Positions 1 to 7,191 of a DNA stretch of 20,679 bases are shown piece by piece; the stretch's first letter is position 1, and each line of letters begins with the position of its first letter. Both the position numbers and the translations under genes were made by a program. The stretch is taken from IMG/VR virus record IMGVR_UViG_3300028800_000348, positions 1 through 20,679 of that record. The stretch is one strand, 5' to 3'. This DNA is from a virus. The notes beneath the pieces are model-generated. The model searched no databases. It was not told the origin of the DNA and saw only the letters and a program-made list of their open reading frames with translations.

Positions 1-681
1 GGGCCAACCGAGGACCCAGCCCGAGGTGAGGATGATGATCCGGTCGCAGATCGCGAACGCGGGCTTCCAGCGGTTGATGATTCGGCGGATGGTGTTGGCT
101 TCGTCGCTCGCAGCGTCGGGGATCGCGCTGGTCCAGTCGCTTGGAGCGCCCGTCGCTCGGCCGGGAAGCGGTGCATCGAAGATGACTGCGAACCGAGTCC
201 ACCACCGGCGCGCGGGTTCGAGGCCCGGATTCGGCCACCAACTCGTCGCCATCAGCGGCGCGATCACCAGGTCGACGTTCGGATCGCCCGTGTACGACTG
301 CAGCGTGTAGCTATTGCCATTCACAATTGCGAGATGGACGTTCTGATAGCCCAGCACCCAGAGCTGCGAGAGCAGCCCGTACGCCGTGCCGCCGAACGTC
401 CACGCCTCCCACGCCTGCCGCAATCGCGTAGCGAAGCTCTGCGAAGTCTCGTCGCTGCCGCGCTCGAGTAAGCGATCGCCGCCGATCTGCGCGAGCGCAT
501 CGTCGGGCGTCACGGTCGCGCCCACCGGGTTGTCTGGGAAGCGCGCCTTGATCGCCAGTCGCAGCGTGTCTTTCGCGCTGTCGAGCGCACCACCGATCGT
601 GCTGATGAAGCCCGCGAACCATGGCCGTCGCAGCGACGTCGGCACCAGGTTCTTCAGGTAGTCGGCGAAGCTGGTGGCCAT
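1..681 (-). CDS. Phage tail/baseplate protein, gp48-position (partial, cut by window edge)
   Basis: An open frame starts at the ATG at 681-679 and runs 227 codons without a stop to the left edge, so the C-terminus is missing. The start overlaps the stop of the J-like baseplate gene in a TGATG junction. The protein begins MATSFADYLKNLVPTSLRRP. It has a WEAWTFGGTAYGLLSQLW segment near residues 91-108, then GYQNVHL, and a hydrophobic LTSGWVLGWP segment near the cut end. This arrangement resembles phage tail proteins that follow the J-like wedge protein, in the place of Mu gp48. I recognise the position and general style but not a named domain. It probably acts in baseplate assembly or in joining the fibres to the baseplate; that role is inferred from position. 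Tail fibre genes would be expected just beyond the edge. Confidence 0.75.
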   Translation of the reverse strand, partial: MATSFADYLKNLVPTSLRRPWFAGFISTIGGALDSAKDTLRLAIKARFPDNPVGATVTPDDALAQIGGDRLLERGSDETSQSFATRLRQAWEAWTFGGTAYGLLSQLWVLGYQNVHLAIVNGNSYTLQSYTGDPNVDLVIAPLMATSWWPNPGLEPARRWWTRFAVIFDAPLPGRATGAPSDWTSAIPDAASDEANTIRRIINRWKPAFAICDRIIILTSGWVLGWP

Positions 682-1853
682 CAGACAACCACCACGTTGA
701 GCGTGAACGTGCCTGGCGAAGCGACGCGCGGCGTTCCCGAGATTGCGCTGAGGTCGATGTCGCCGACGGTGAGGATGAACGACGACTGCAGGCAGAGAGT
801 GGCGAGCTCGACGTTACGAACGCCGGCCGGCGACTGGAGCGCCTCGATCACATCGGATTCGTAGACGACGCCCTTGATGTCGACGCCGTTCACGTAGGCC
901 GTAAGGTTGGCCGTCGCAGCTGCGAGCGCCGCGTCCTGCTGGCCGTTCTTCACGTAGAGCGTGGCCGTGACCTTGATGCCCGCGTTCTCCGTGTTGCTCA
1001 CCACGCACGTCGCCGGCAGGGGCACGCGCGGGTCGATGTACGCCTGCACGATGGCAACGTCGCCCGTGGGCACCGCACCGCTTGCGCCCGCGAGGTAGAC
1101 GTCCACCTGGCCGGGCGTGGTGCTGTCCGGAGCGACCAGCGTGCGCGTGACGTCGGTGGACGCGGTCTTGGCCCAGAGGTCGAAGACGCTCTGAGTGGGC
1201 GCGCTGCCCAGCGACGGCCAGCGGGCCTGGCAACGGGCGATCAGCGACTGGTCGCTCTCCTCGTCCGTGCCCTGCTGGGTGATCGACGTGCCGCCCGTGC
1301 CCGGGTTGTTGATGGTCACGCCGGCGAGCGGGGTGAGCAGCGTGGTGATCGAGTTGATCCCCACGTCGTACGCGGAGCCCGCGCTCTCTGCCTGGAAGGT
1401 CACCGCGAGCGTGGTGCCCGCGGCGAGGTCGCCGCCCGTGGTGTTGATGAATCGGAGGCCGCCCGTGCTCTGCGCCACGAGCTGGCCGGGCTGGATGCTG
1501 TAGCCGGAGGAAGTCGCGGCCGCGGTGAGCACGCAGGCGTGCTGTGCGAACGTCGCCTGGTTCCGGTCGAGGTTGTAGAGCTGCTTCGCGAGCAGCGTGA
1601 GCCAGTCGCCGAGCGAGCTGTCCTTGCCCGGCGCGAGCGAGAGGAAGCCGCCGGCCGCGATGTTCGCGATGGCCTGGCTGCCCACCGCGAGGCCCTGGGC
1701 GAAGAGCTCGACGAGCGTGCGCGCGACACCGCCCTCCTGCCAGTCGGTGACAGGGAACGGCGTCGTCAGCGCCTGGAGCGCCGTCAGCAACGAGGCCTTC
1801 TCCTGGTCCGCCGTCTGCGGCGTCAGGAGCTGCTGGAGAGTGGGAGCGGGCAT
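681..1853 (-). CDS. Baseplate J-like protein (Mu gp47-like wedge)
   Basis: This 390-aa protein matches the phage baseplate J/gp47 family, which forms the wedges around the central hub of contractile tails. The N-terminal part has the pattern TDWQEGGVARTLVELFAQGLA, typical of the start of these proteins. The middle is beta-rich (SGYSIQPGQLV, then the FQAESAGSAYDVGINSI stretch), as in the J core. The segment GTDEESDQSLIARCQARWPSLG is the characteristic helical stretch in which wedge proteins carry a D/E-rich loop followed by R.R. The C-terminal part (PAGVRNVELATL) is also family-like. Length is normal for the Mu gp47 group. The ATG overlaps the stop of the gp46-like gene (TGATG), so the two wedge proteins are probably translated in a coupled way. 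Confidence 0.9.
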   Translation of the reverse strand: MPAPTLQQLLTPQTADQEKASLLTALQALTTPFPVTDWQEGGVARTLVELFAQGLAVGSQAIANIAAGGFLSLAPGKDSSLGDWLTLLAKQLYNLDRNQATFAQHACVLTAAATSSGYSIQPGQLVAQSTGGLRFINTTGGDLAAGTTLAVTFQAESAGSAYDVGINSITTLLTPLAGVTINNPGTGGTSITQQGTDEESDQSLIARCQARWPSLGSAPTQSVFDLWAKTASTDVTRTLVAPDSTTPGQVDVYLAGASGAVPTGDVAIVQAYIDPRVPLPATCVVSNTENAGIKVTATLYVKNGQQDAALAAATANLTAYVNGVDIKGVVYESDVIEALQSPAGVRNVELATLCLQSSFILTVGDIDLSAISGTPRVASPGTFTLNVVVV

Positions 1854-2350
1854 CAGGACGTGATGGGCTGGACCTGCAGCAGCTGCACGGTGAGGTTGGT
1901 GACGCTGAGGATGAGGCGGAACGGGCCCTGCGCGGTGGTGACCACCAGGGCGACGGCCAGGCTGGAGGTCTGGGCGTTGAATGCAACGGTCGCGCGCGCT
2001 GTGAGCACGCGCTGGTCCTTCTCGGCCTCGGCCTCGATGTCGTTGGCCAGCGCGGCCGCGGAGCTCGCGGTGAAGGTGTCGTTGAGCCGCCCGCGCAGGT
2101 CGGTGCCATAGTCGGGCGCGTACCAGAGCGAGCCCCGGGGCGTCTCGAACCGGCGCGCCAGGGACTCGCCGAGCGCACGATAGCCGCCCACCAGCGAGAA
2201 CTGCGGGCTGAGGTCCGGCACGCTGCCGATGTCGATCCCAAGCGTGGCCGCGGCCGAGTCGACGGCGAACCCGGTGCCCAGCGCACCCAGATCCGTCGCC
2301 GGCGGGTCAGGCAGGCCGAGCGGGAAGCCGAGGGGAAATTCGAAGGTCAC
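1853..2350 (-). CDS. Baseplate wedge protein, Mu gp46 / gpW / T4 gp25-like
   Basis: This protein has about 165 aa. I choose the GTG at 2350-2348, which overlaps the TGA of the spike gene as GTGA, because homologous-looking sequence begins just there (VTFEFPLGFPLGLPDPP). The frame stays open upstream to 2638, but that translation is Arg/Gly-rich noise lying over the spike gene. The centre carries SLVGGYRALGESLARRFETP followed by GSLWYAPDYGTDLRGRLN, the usual signature of gp46/gp25-type wedge proteins, where the tail sheath is nucleated. The C-terminal half is a beta-strand pattern (SSLAVALVVTTAQGPFRLIL). It lies between the spike and J-like genes, the same neighbour order as Mu gp45-gp46-gp47. 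Confidence 0.85.
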   Translation of the reverse strand: MTFEFPLGFPLGLPDPPATDLGALGTGFAVDSAAATLGIDIGSVPDLSPQFSLVGGYRALGESLARRFETPRGSLWYAPDYGTDLRGRLNDTFTASSAAALANDIEAEAEKDQRVLTARATVAFNAQTSSLAVALVVTTAQGPFRLILSVTNLTVQLLQVQPITS

Positions 2351-3051
2351 AGGGTCTTGCTCGTGTTCGACAGGTAGGTGGCCGCTGCGCCTTCGAATAC
2401 CGTCAGGAGCGCGTTCACGGTTGCTCCACAGAGCGTCGTGAAGGTGGTGGAAGCGCCCGCCACGGCGCCCATGCTTCCAGCGGCGGTGTTGATCAGGTTC
2501 TTGGTGGGGGCCTGCCAGCTGACGCCCGGGTCGTTCGCCATTGCGGTCAGCGCAGAGGCTGTATCCGAGCACGCAGCGGCCACGACGGCTCCAAACGCTC
2601 CGGCTCCCGTCAAGAAGAGGGCCAGCGCCCCATGCCAAGTTGCGTGGGCAGCGCGGAACGTGGTGCCCAGCAGGAGCTGCTCGACGGCTGCCGTGCTACC
2701 GAGCCTCACGTCGGGCGAAACCACCGAGGCCTTGACGGTGGCGTGGATCTCGAGCTCGAGCGTCTCGCCGGCATCCTGGTCCCAGATCGGTACGGCCACC
2801 GGGCCAGCGCGGTCGCCGTTCTCGAACACCACCTGCACGCGCGAGCCCGGCTGCACCTTGAGCACCACGCCGGGCGCGGGCATGCGCAGCGGCAGCGCCT
2901 GCATGCTGGGCAGGAAGTTGCTGTCCGGCGCCACGTCCACGGACAGGTCAGCGTTCTGCACCACCACCTTCGCCGGGAAGTGCGGGAAGGCGTTCACGAA
3001 CTGCATGTGGTGCTGGATGAGCAGCTTGAGCGATTCGCCCGCGGTCTTCAT
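2347..3051 (-). CDS. Baseplate spike / assembly protein, Mu gp45-like
   Basis: This 234-aa protein overlaps the previous gene by ATGA. Residues about 55-95 (APGVVLKVQPGSRVQVVFENGD) look like the OB-fold with which gpV/gp45-type spikes attach to the hub. After that comes LGSTAAVEQLLLGTTFRAAH, a motif that recurs in phage spike proteins. The last 100 residues are strikingly Ala/Gly/Thr-rich and hydrophobic (GALALFLTGAGAFGAVVAAA at about 141-160, then a second such stretch at 185-225). This is not the obvious beta-helix plus HxH iron tip of P2 gpV. The protein probably forms the trimeric membrane-puncturing centrepiece of the tail. The family is supported by the OB segment and by position between gp44-like and gp46-like genes; the structure of the C-terminal part is unclear. 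Confidence 0.75.
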   Translation of the reverse strand: MKTAGESLKLLIQHHMQFVNAFPHFPAKVVVQNADLSVDVAPDSNFLPSMQALPLRMPAPGVVLKVQPGSRVQVVFENGDRAGPVAVPIWDQDAGETLELEIHATVKASVVSPDVRLGSTAAVEQLLLGTTFRAAHATWHGALALFLTGAGAFGAVVAAACSDTASALTAMANDPGVSWQAPTKNLINTAAGSMGAVAGASTTFTTLCGATVNALLTVFEGAAATYLSNTSKTL

Positions 3052-3701
3052 GCGAAGGTCACCACCGTGCGGATCGAGCCCTCGGAGATCACGTGCTGCA
3101 CCTGGCTCACGTTGCGGCCGAGGAACGAGACGCCCGGCACGAGTTGCGGCGTCTCCACCCCGAGCTCGACGCGGCCGAGGTGCGGATCGCCGCTGAGCAG
3201 ATCCGCGGCCACGTTGACGGCGGGATAGCTGTCGGTGCCCATCCAGACCGTGCCGTCGTACAGCACGCGCCAGGTGGCGCCGGCGCGGTCCGCGAGGTCG
3301 TCCAGGCCCTGGGCGGTGCTCTCCAGGAAGCGCGTCCAGCGGGCCAGGATGGTCGCGAGCACGCCCGGATTCACGGCGCCCGAGAGCGTCTCGCCCGAGT
3401 CGGCCATGAGGTCCTGCAGCGGGTTGCGCAGCGGGATGGCCCTGTAGCCCTTGGGCTTCAGGATCGCGTTCAGCTTGCCGGCGCCGCCCACCACGCGAAG
3501 GCTCACCCGGCCCGCGAGGCTGCCCGCCGACGTGGTGGTGCCCTTGAGCGCCACCTGGCCGCCGAGGTCGATGCCGACGCCGCCCAGGACCACGCCGGGG
3601 TTCGGCGCGTCCACGACCAGGTCGGCGCTCCAGGCGCCCTGCTGCGGCATGAGCACCGACCCCGAGATGAGGTCGTAGCCGTTGACCTTGGCGAGCGCCA
3701 C
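3048..3701 (-). CDS. Baseplate hub protein, Mu gp44/gpP-like
   Basis: This 217-aa protein starts at a GTG (3701-3699), one base after the TGA of the preceding gene. It begins MALAKVNGYDLISGSVLMPQ and continues with a beta-rich half (WSADLVVDAPN, then the AGRVSLRVVGGAGK stretch). It ends with GVSFLGRNVSQVQHVISEGSIRTVVTFA. These features fit small versions of the gp27/gpD/gpP hub family, in which beta-barrel domains make the threefold adaptor between tail tube and spike. The ending with an oxidative-loop-free VISEGSIRT segment is common in hub-associated phage proteins. The identity rests on fold style plus position between the gp43-like and spike genes, so the precise subfamily is uncertain. 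Confidence 0.65.
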   Translation of the reverse strand: MALAKVNGYDLISGSVLMPQQGAWSADLVVDAPNPGVVLGGVGIDLGGQVALKGTTTSAGSLAGRVSLRVVGGAGKLNAILKPKGYRAIPLRNPLQDLMADSGETLSGAVNPGVLATILARWTRFLESTAQGLDDLADRAGATWRVLYDGTVWMGTDSYPAVNVAADLLSGDPHLGRVELGVETPQLVPGVSFLGRNVSQVQHVISEGSIRTVVTFA

Positions 3702-3702
3702 G

Positions 3703-4545
3703 TCAGGGCCCCGTGTCCGCGTCGCTGGGCAGCGGCAGCGAGGGCGTGACCGGCACGTTGCCAGGGTTCGCCGTCGACGAGCTGCTCGCGGTGCCGATCA
3801 CCTTCGTGTTGCCCTTCCCCATCCACTCCACGGCGCGCGCCTTCCAGTCGAAGGTGCCCTTCTCGTGCCCGGGCTGAAAGTTCTCTTCCTCGACGATCAG
3901 CACGCTGCGGATCCGCAAGCGCGCCAGCGACGGGTGCGAGATCGAGAGCGGCTTCGAGGTCTGGCCGGCAGCCTGAGCGGCGGTCGCGGGAACAGCCTGC
4001 CCTGCGCGCAACGTGGGCGAGTTCTGAGAGGCCAGGACCGACGAAGCGCCGAAGACGTCCGGCGCCGGGTTCAGGATCGCGTCGGGGTACGGGATGCCGC
4101 CGAAGCCCTGGTCCGCGGACACCGTCACCGGAAAGCCGTACTCCTGGGCGATCTGCAGCGGGTCCCACGGACCAGCAGCATCGCCGGTGGGCGTGAGCAG
4201 GCGCGCGTCCGTGTACGTGAGCGTGACCGGCGCGATGGGCTGACCCGGGCTCGCCGGCTTCTTGGGCACGGGGAGCAGCTTGTCGAGGGCGTCTACCAGG
4301 GCCTGCATCTGCTGCTCGGTCCAGACCGTGATGGTGATGTCCACCTCGGCAGCCTGCGCGCCCAGGTCGGTGAAGCTCTCACCGTCGGAGCCAGGGCCGC
4401 TCTTGCGGTCATGCTTGCGTCCGCGGCGGGCGTGGAGGCGCGCGCGCCCAGGCAGCTTCACGCCACCGAGCACGAGCGTGTCCCAGGGGCTGAGCTCCTG
4501 CGCTTCTGGAGCTACGCCACCGATCTCCCACTGCGGAATGCTCAA
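3703..4545 (-). CDS. Tail/baseplate protein in the Mu gp43 (gpN) position
   Basis: This protein has about 280 aa. The likely initiator is TTG at 4545-4543, overlapping the tape measure stop as TTGA. The same stop/start overlap with GTG occurs elsewhere in this cluster, which supports the unusual codon. The N-terminal part (MSIPQWEIGGVAPEAQELSP) leads to a basic loop, PGRARLHARRGRKHDRKSG. After that comes DITITVWTEQQMQALVDALDKLLP, a pattern found in tail proteins located right after the tape measure. The C-terminal half is Pro/Ala/Ser-rich, with a small beta domain around RIRSVLIVEEENFQPG and FDWKARAVEWMGKG. Mu gp43 (annotated as DNA circularisation/baseplate) sits in the same place. I infer a role in connecting tape measure, tube and hub, without a clear domain match. 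Confidence 0.6.
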   Translation of the reverse strand: MSIPQWEIGGVAPEAQELSPWDTLVLGGVKLPGRARLHARRGRKHDRKSGPGSDGESFTDLGAQAAEVDITITVWTEQQMQALVDALDKLLPVPKKPASPGQPIAPVTLTYTDARLLTPTGDAAGPWDPLQIAQEYGFPVTVSADQGFGGIPYPDAILNPAPDVFGASSVLASQNSPTLRAGQAVPATAAQAAGQTSKPLSISHPSLARLRIRSVLIVEEENFQPGHEKGTFDWKARAVEWMGKGNTKVIGTASSSSTANPGNVPVTPSLPLPSDADTGP

Positions 4546-6161
4546 GTGTGGCTCCCGGCGCCCAGCCCGAGCTGCGCCAGCACGGCGTCGAGCGCGGAGC
4601 TGCCCTGGTCCTTCATGTGCTCCGCGAGCTCGCGCGCGTCCTTGTGGTCGCCGCCGTCGACGTTGAAGGTCTGGTACAGCGTCACGCCGACTTGTCCCAC
4701 CGGGCCAAGAGCGGCGGCAGCGAGCGGCGTGGCGGCGTTGTCGACCAGGCTGTGGCCGGTGTACTTCTGGCTGTCCTTCTCGACTTCGCCCAGCGTGTCG
4801 ATCGCCGCGCCGGCGGGATTGATCAGCTGGTGCAGGGCGCCACTCAGTCCCGGAATCTTGTCGACGAAGTCGCTGACCACGCCAACGTAGCCCGCAATCC
4901 GCTCGAAGAGCTCAGCGAGGTCGCCCAGGAACTTCGCGACGTAGCCGAACTCCTCTCCGATCTTGTGGGCCTCGGCCGCGAACATCCTCGCGGCAGCCGG
5001 ATCGAGCGCGCCGCCGCTGGTGAAGATGCCGCCAGTAATCCCGAGTGCGTCGAAGAAGCCGAAGAGCGCCTCTTTGCCCATGGAGGCGCCGAACACCACC
5101 AGGCTGAAGAGCTTGTCCGCGATGTTGAAGACCTGAGTGAGGCCGTTCTCCAGCCGCTCCGATCCGCCGGGCCCGCTCAGGTCGCCGAAGAGGTTCTGGA
5201 ACGCACCACCAAACGTGGCCAGCGCCCGCTTCTTCAGCGCGGCGCCGAACGTGCTGGACGGGTCGAAGAGGTTGACCAGGTTCGAGAGCGCCCCCTTCAC
5301 CGACGCGAAGCCTTGCGTGCCGACGATGTCCTGGAAGAACTCCAGCTTCCGGCTCTTCAGGGTCGACATCAGGCCTTCAAACGTCTGGCCGAGCTTCCCG
5401 GAGAGATTGCCGAGCTGGCCGCCCTGCACCTGGGCGAGGGCCTGCAGCACCGCCGTCTCGCCCGTGCCGCGGTCGAATGCGCCCTGGCTGACCAGCTTCT
5501 TGATCTGCTCGTCGCTGCCCTGCCGCCCGCTGAGCTTGCGGAGTTGGTCGAAGATCAGATTCTCGGGGATGCCCGCTTCCTGCGAAAGGTACATCAGGTG
5601 TCGGTCGGAGAGACCCACCGCGGCGATGTCGCTCATCTGGCGGACGAAGCCCTGCACGCCCTCGTCGCCGCGCAGCGCCTTCACGTCGGCAGCGCCGACC
5701 AAGAGCCGCTGCAGCGTCGCCTGGTCCTTGAACCCCGCGAGCGCGAACCGCGTCTCGATCTCGACGGCTTGCTTCGTCTGGATAGGCAGTCGATCCGCGA
5801 GCTGCACGGTGGACGCGTAGAGGCTGTTCGCCTTCTGGGCCGAGCCCAGCACGGTCTCGAGCGAGACCATGGTGCTTTCCTTGAACGAAGCCGACTCGAG
5901 AGCGAACTTGCTCATCTCGAGCGACATGTCGACGACCTTGCGCCCTGCCTCCGCGATCACGTCGACGACCTTCTCGAAGGCCTTCTCGACGAGTCCTGCG
6001 ACGGTGATCGCGCCAGCAAGCCCCGAGGTCAGGTTCCCGATTCCCTCGGAGCCGCCCACGCGCTCGACCTGGTTGTGGATCTCGCCGACCGCGCTGGACG
6101 CGGCCTTGGCCGGTCCGCTCATGCGGTCCATGAGCTCGAAGACCCAGGTCAGTCGCTTCAT
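4542..6161 (-). CDS. Tail tape measure protein
   Basis: This 539-aa protein starts three bases after the stop of the frameshifted chaperone product. The N-terminus MKRLTWVFELMDRMSGPAK is typical of Mu gp42-like tape measures (phage-related minor tail protein). It is followed by an Ala/Gly hydrophobic patch (TSGLAGAITVAGL, about 46-58) and long alpha-helical stretches such as FALESASFKESTMVSLETVL. Tape measures set tail length. At roughly 0.15 nm per helical residue this length suggests a tail near 80 nm; this is an estimate. The C-terminal part contains further helical and hydrophobic sections (PLAAAALGPVGQVGV) that may pass through the tube or target membrane. No lysozyme or peptidase motif is visible. 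Confidence 0.9.
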   Translation of the reverse strand: MKRLTWVFELMDRMSGPAKAASSAVGEIHNQVERVGGSEGIGNLTSGLAGAITVAGLVEKAFEKVVDVIAEAGRKVVDMSLEMSKFALESASFKESTMVSLETVLGSAQKANSLYASTVQLADRLPIQTKQAVEIETRFALAGFKDQATLQRLLVGAADVKALRGDEGVQGFVRQMSDIAAVGLSDRHLMYLSQEAGIPENLIFDQLRKLSGRQGSDEQIKKLVSQGAFDRGTGETAVLQALAQVQGGQLGNLSGKLGQTFEGLMSTLKSRKLEFFQDIVGTQGFASVKGALSNLVNLFDPSSTFGAALKKRALATFGGAFQNLFGDLSGPGGSERLENGLTQVFNIADKLFSLVVFGASMGKEALFGFFDALGITGGIFTSGGALDPAAARMFAAEAHKIGEEFGYVAKFLGDLAELFERIAGYVGVVSDFVDKIPGLSGALHQLINPAGAAIDTLGEVEKDSQKYTGHSLVDNAATPLAAAALGPVGQVGVTLYQTFNVDGGDHKDARELAEHMKDQGSSALDAVLAQLGLGAGSHT

Positions 6162-6164
6162 GTT

Positions 6165-6652
6165 TCACCCGGAGGACTTCGAGAGGAACGCGCGGATGAG
6201 GCTGAGGGTCTCGCCCACCAGCATCGCGCCCGCACGCGCGCGAGGCGTGTCTTCACCAGCGCGGAACGCCAGGAGGGCATCGGCAGCCGCGGAGAGCGAG
6301 CCAGCCTTGATGCGCTCGTACAGATCTAGAGCTTTTTTTCCTCGACCTCGACGCCGGCGCCGGCGAGCTCCACCAGCTTCTCGCCGAAGGTGAGCGCCAG
6401 GCCGGGCTTCTTGTCGAGCATGGCCTCGAGCTCGGCGCCAGGCGGGTAGACGATGCAGGCCCGCACCAGCGCCTCCGTGGCCTTCGACCGCTTCTTCGGG
6501 TCGGTGGCCATCTCCTGGAACCGGAGGAACTCCCCGCGCGAGGGCGCCTTGCCGATGACCTCGAAGTCCCCGCCCTTCCAGAGCCGGAGCTCGCCGTCGT
6601 AGCCGGACGCGCGAATCCTCGAGGTGATCTCACCGAGCTGCTTGTCGTCCAT
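6165..6652 (-). CDS. Tail assembly chaperone, minus-1 frameshift (long) product
   Basis: Joining 6652-6332 to the minus-1 frame gives an unbroken 162-aa product: the first 107 residues of the short chaperone plus 55 new ones. The extension begins ALDLYERIKAGSLSAAADAL, continues with a helical ETLSLIRAFL segment, and stops at TGA 6167-6165. That stop is three bases before the tape measure ATG. The shift site is A AAA AAG at 6338-6332, in exact phase with the zero frame. Most long-tailed phages make such G/G-T type products just upstream of the tape measure, where the short and long forms chaperone tape measure and tube assembly. The architecture strongly supports a real frameshift. Its efficiency cannot be seen from the sequence. 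Confidence 0.85.
6326..6652 (-). CDS. Tail assembly chaperone, short (zero-frame) product, gp41-position
   Basis: This 108-aa protein starts MDDKQLGEITSRIRASGYDG and has GGAG about 9 bases upstream as Shine-Dalgarno. It lies in the slot between tail tube and tape measure, where tail assembly chaperones are found. The small, mostly helical sequence (RGEFLRFQEMATDPKKRSKAT, then VRACIVYPPGAELEAML) is common to phage tail assembly chaperones that follow the tube gene. It ends VEVEEKKL, with GAA AAA AAG just before CTC TAG, so the stop lies directly after a slippery sequence. It is likely a chaperone absent from the mature virion; that role is known from the family and inferred here. Confidence 0.85.
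   Translation of the reverse strand: MDDKQLGEITSRIRASGYDGELRLWKGGDFEVIGKAPSRGEFLRFQEMATDPKKRSKATEALVRACIVYPPGAELEAMLDKKPGLALTFGEKLVELAGAGVEVEEKKL
6332..6338 (-). promoter_or_regulatory. Programmed minus-1 ribosomal frameshift site (A AAA AAG)
   Basis: Read on the minus strand, the zero frame is GAG GAA AAA AAG CTC TAG. The heptamer A AAA AAG is the classic, efficient bacterial minus-1 slippery sequence and is phased exactly as required. The run of seven A is exceptional in this GC-rich gene. After slippage the frame stays open for 55 codons. Just downstream, GCTC and GAGC flank an 11-base loop as a weak possible stem; a stronger stimulator was not identified. Confidence 0.85.
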
Positions 6653-6684
6653 GGTTCAGCTCTCCAGGTGGTGGTGGTGAGCGG

Positions 6685-7167
6685 CTAGAAGCCGCCGAGC
6701 GGGTCGATGATGTCGCTGACGATGGCCTGCAGCACTCCGCCGTTCGTGGAGCCGCGCACGATGCGGAAGGGGCGCAGGTCAAACTTGGTGGTCAGAGCGT
6801 CGCTGCCCTGCTGGTGGCTGTCGCCGATCTTCTTGATCGTGCACTGCACCAGCTTGTCGGTGAGGACGGAGCCCGAGTTGGGCTCGGCCTTGTGGATCAC
6901 CACGTCGAAGGGGATGCGCAGGTAGTTGGGGCCGAGCTGCGAGAGGAAGGTCTTCGCGGCCGCCGAGTACATCTCCATCGACGCGGTGTGCTTGGCGTTG
7001 CCGAGCGTGCGCGCGATGGCCTCCGACGCCGTGCCCATGACGTCCTGGCCATCGGTGTCGGTGTCGTAGTCGATGGACTTGAAGTCCAGGTACGTGATGC
7101 CGGCGAGCACGATCTCGACCGCGTTCCACTCGTGGGCGAAGCCGTTGACGATGGTGGGCTGGGACAT
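6685..7167 (-). CDS. Tail tube protein (Mu gpM/gp40-like position)
   Basis: This 160-aa protein follows the sheath gene, as in Mu (L then M). It starts MSQPTIVNGFAHEWNAVEIVL, preceded by GGAG with a 5-base spacer. The sequence is beta-rich with alternating hydrophobic residues (VEIVLAGITYLDFKSIDYD, later CTIKKIGDSHQQGSDALTT), the pattern expected for a tube protomer that stacks as rings. GTASEAIARTLGNAKHTASMEMY resembles the helix-loop-strand of tube proteins. It is somewhat longer than Mu gpM. It should form the inner channel of the contractile tail around the tape measure, with the sheath on the outside. A 24-base gap and its own Shine-Dalgarno separate it from the sheath gene, consistent with high copy number. 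Confidence 0.85.
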   Translation of the reverse strand: MSQPTIVNGFAHEWNAVEIVLAGITYLDFKSIDYDTDTDGQDVMGTASEAIARTLGNAKHTASMEMYSAAAKTFLSQLGPNYLRIPFDVVIHKAEPNSGSVLTDKLVQCTIKKIGDSHQQGSDALTTKFDLRPFRIVRGSTNGGVLQAIVSDIIDPLGGF

Positions 7168-7191
7168 GGGAGCTCCGAAGGGGATGGCGGG

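Noticed and set aside
814-2286. 490-codon minus-strand frame overlapping the J-like and gp46-like genes
   Set aside because: It is out of frame with two well-supported baseplate genes and very rich in Arg, Pro, Ala and Gly; a shadow.
2351-2638. N-terminal extension of the gp46-like protein
   Set aside because: The extension overlaps the spike gene in another frame and looks like noise. The GTG at 2350 in a GTGA overlap is a better start.
4548-6329. 593-codon open frame on the plus strand
   Set aside because: It is antisense to the tape measure gene, with no recognisable motif and biased Arg/Glu/Leu/Val composition.
6333-6339. T-run read as a transcription terminator
   Set aside because: No GC stem precedes it on either strand at the needed distance. 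The run is inside a coding region and phased as a frameshift heptamer.
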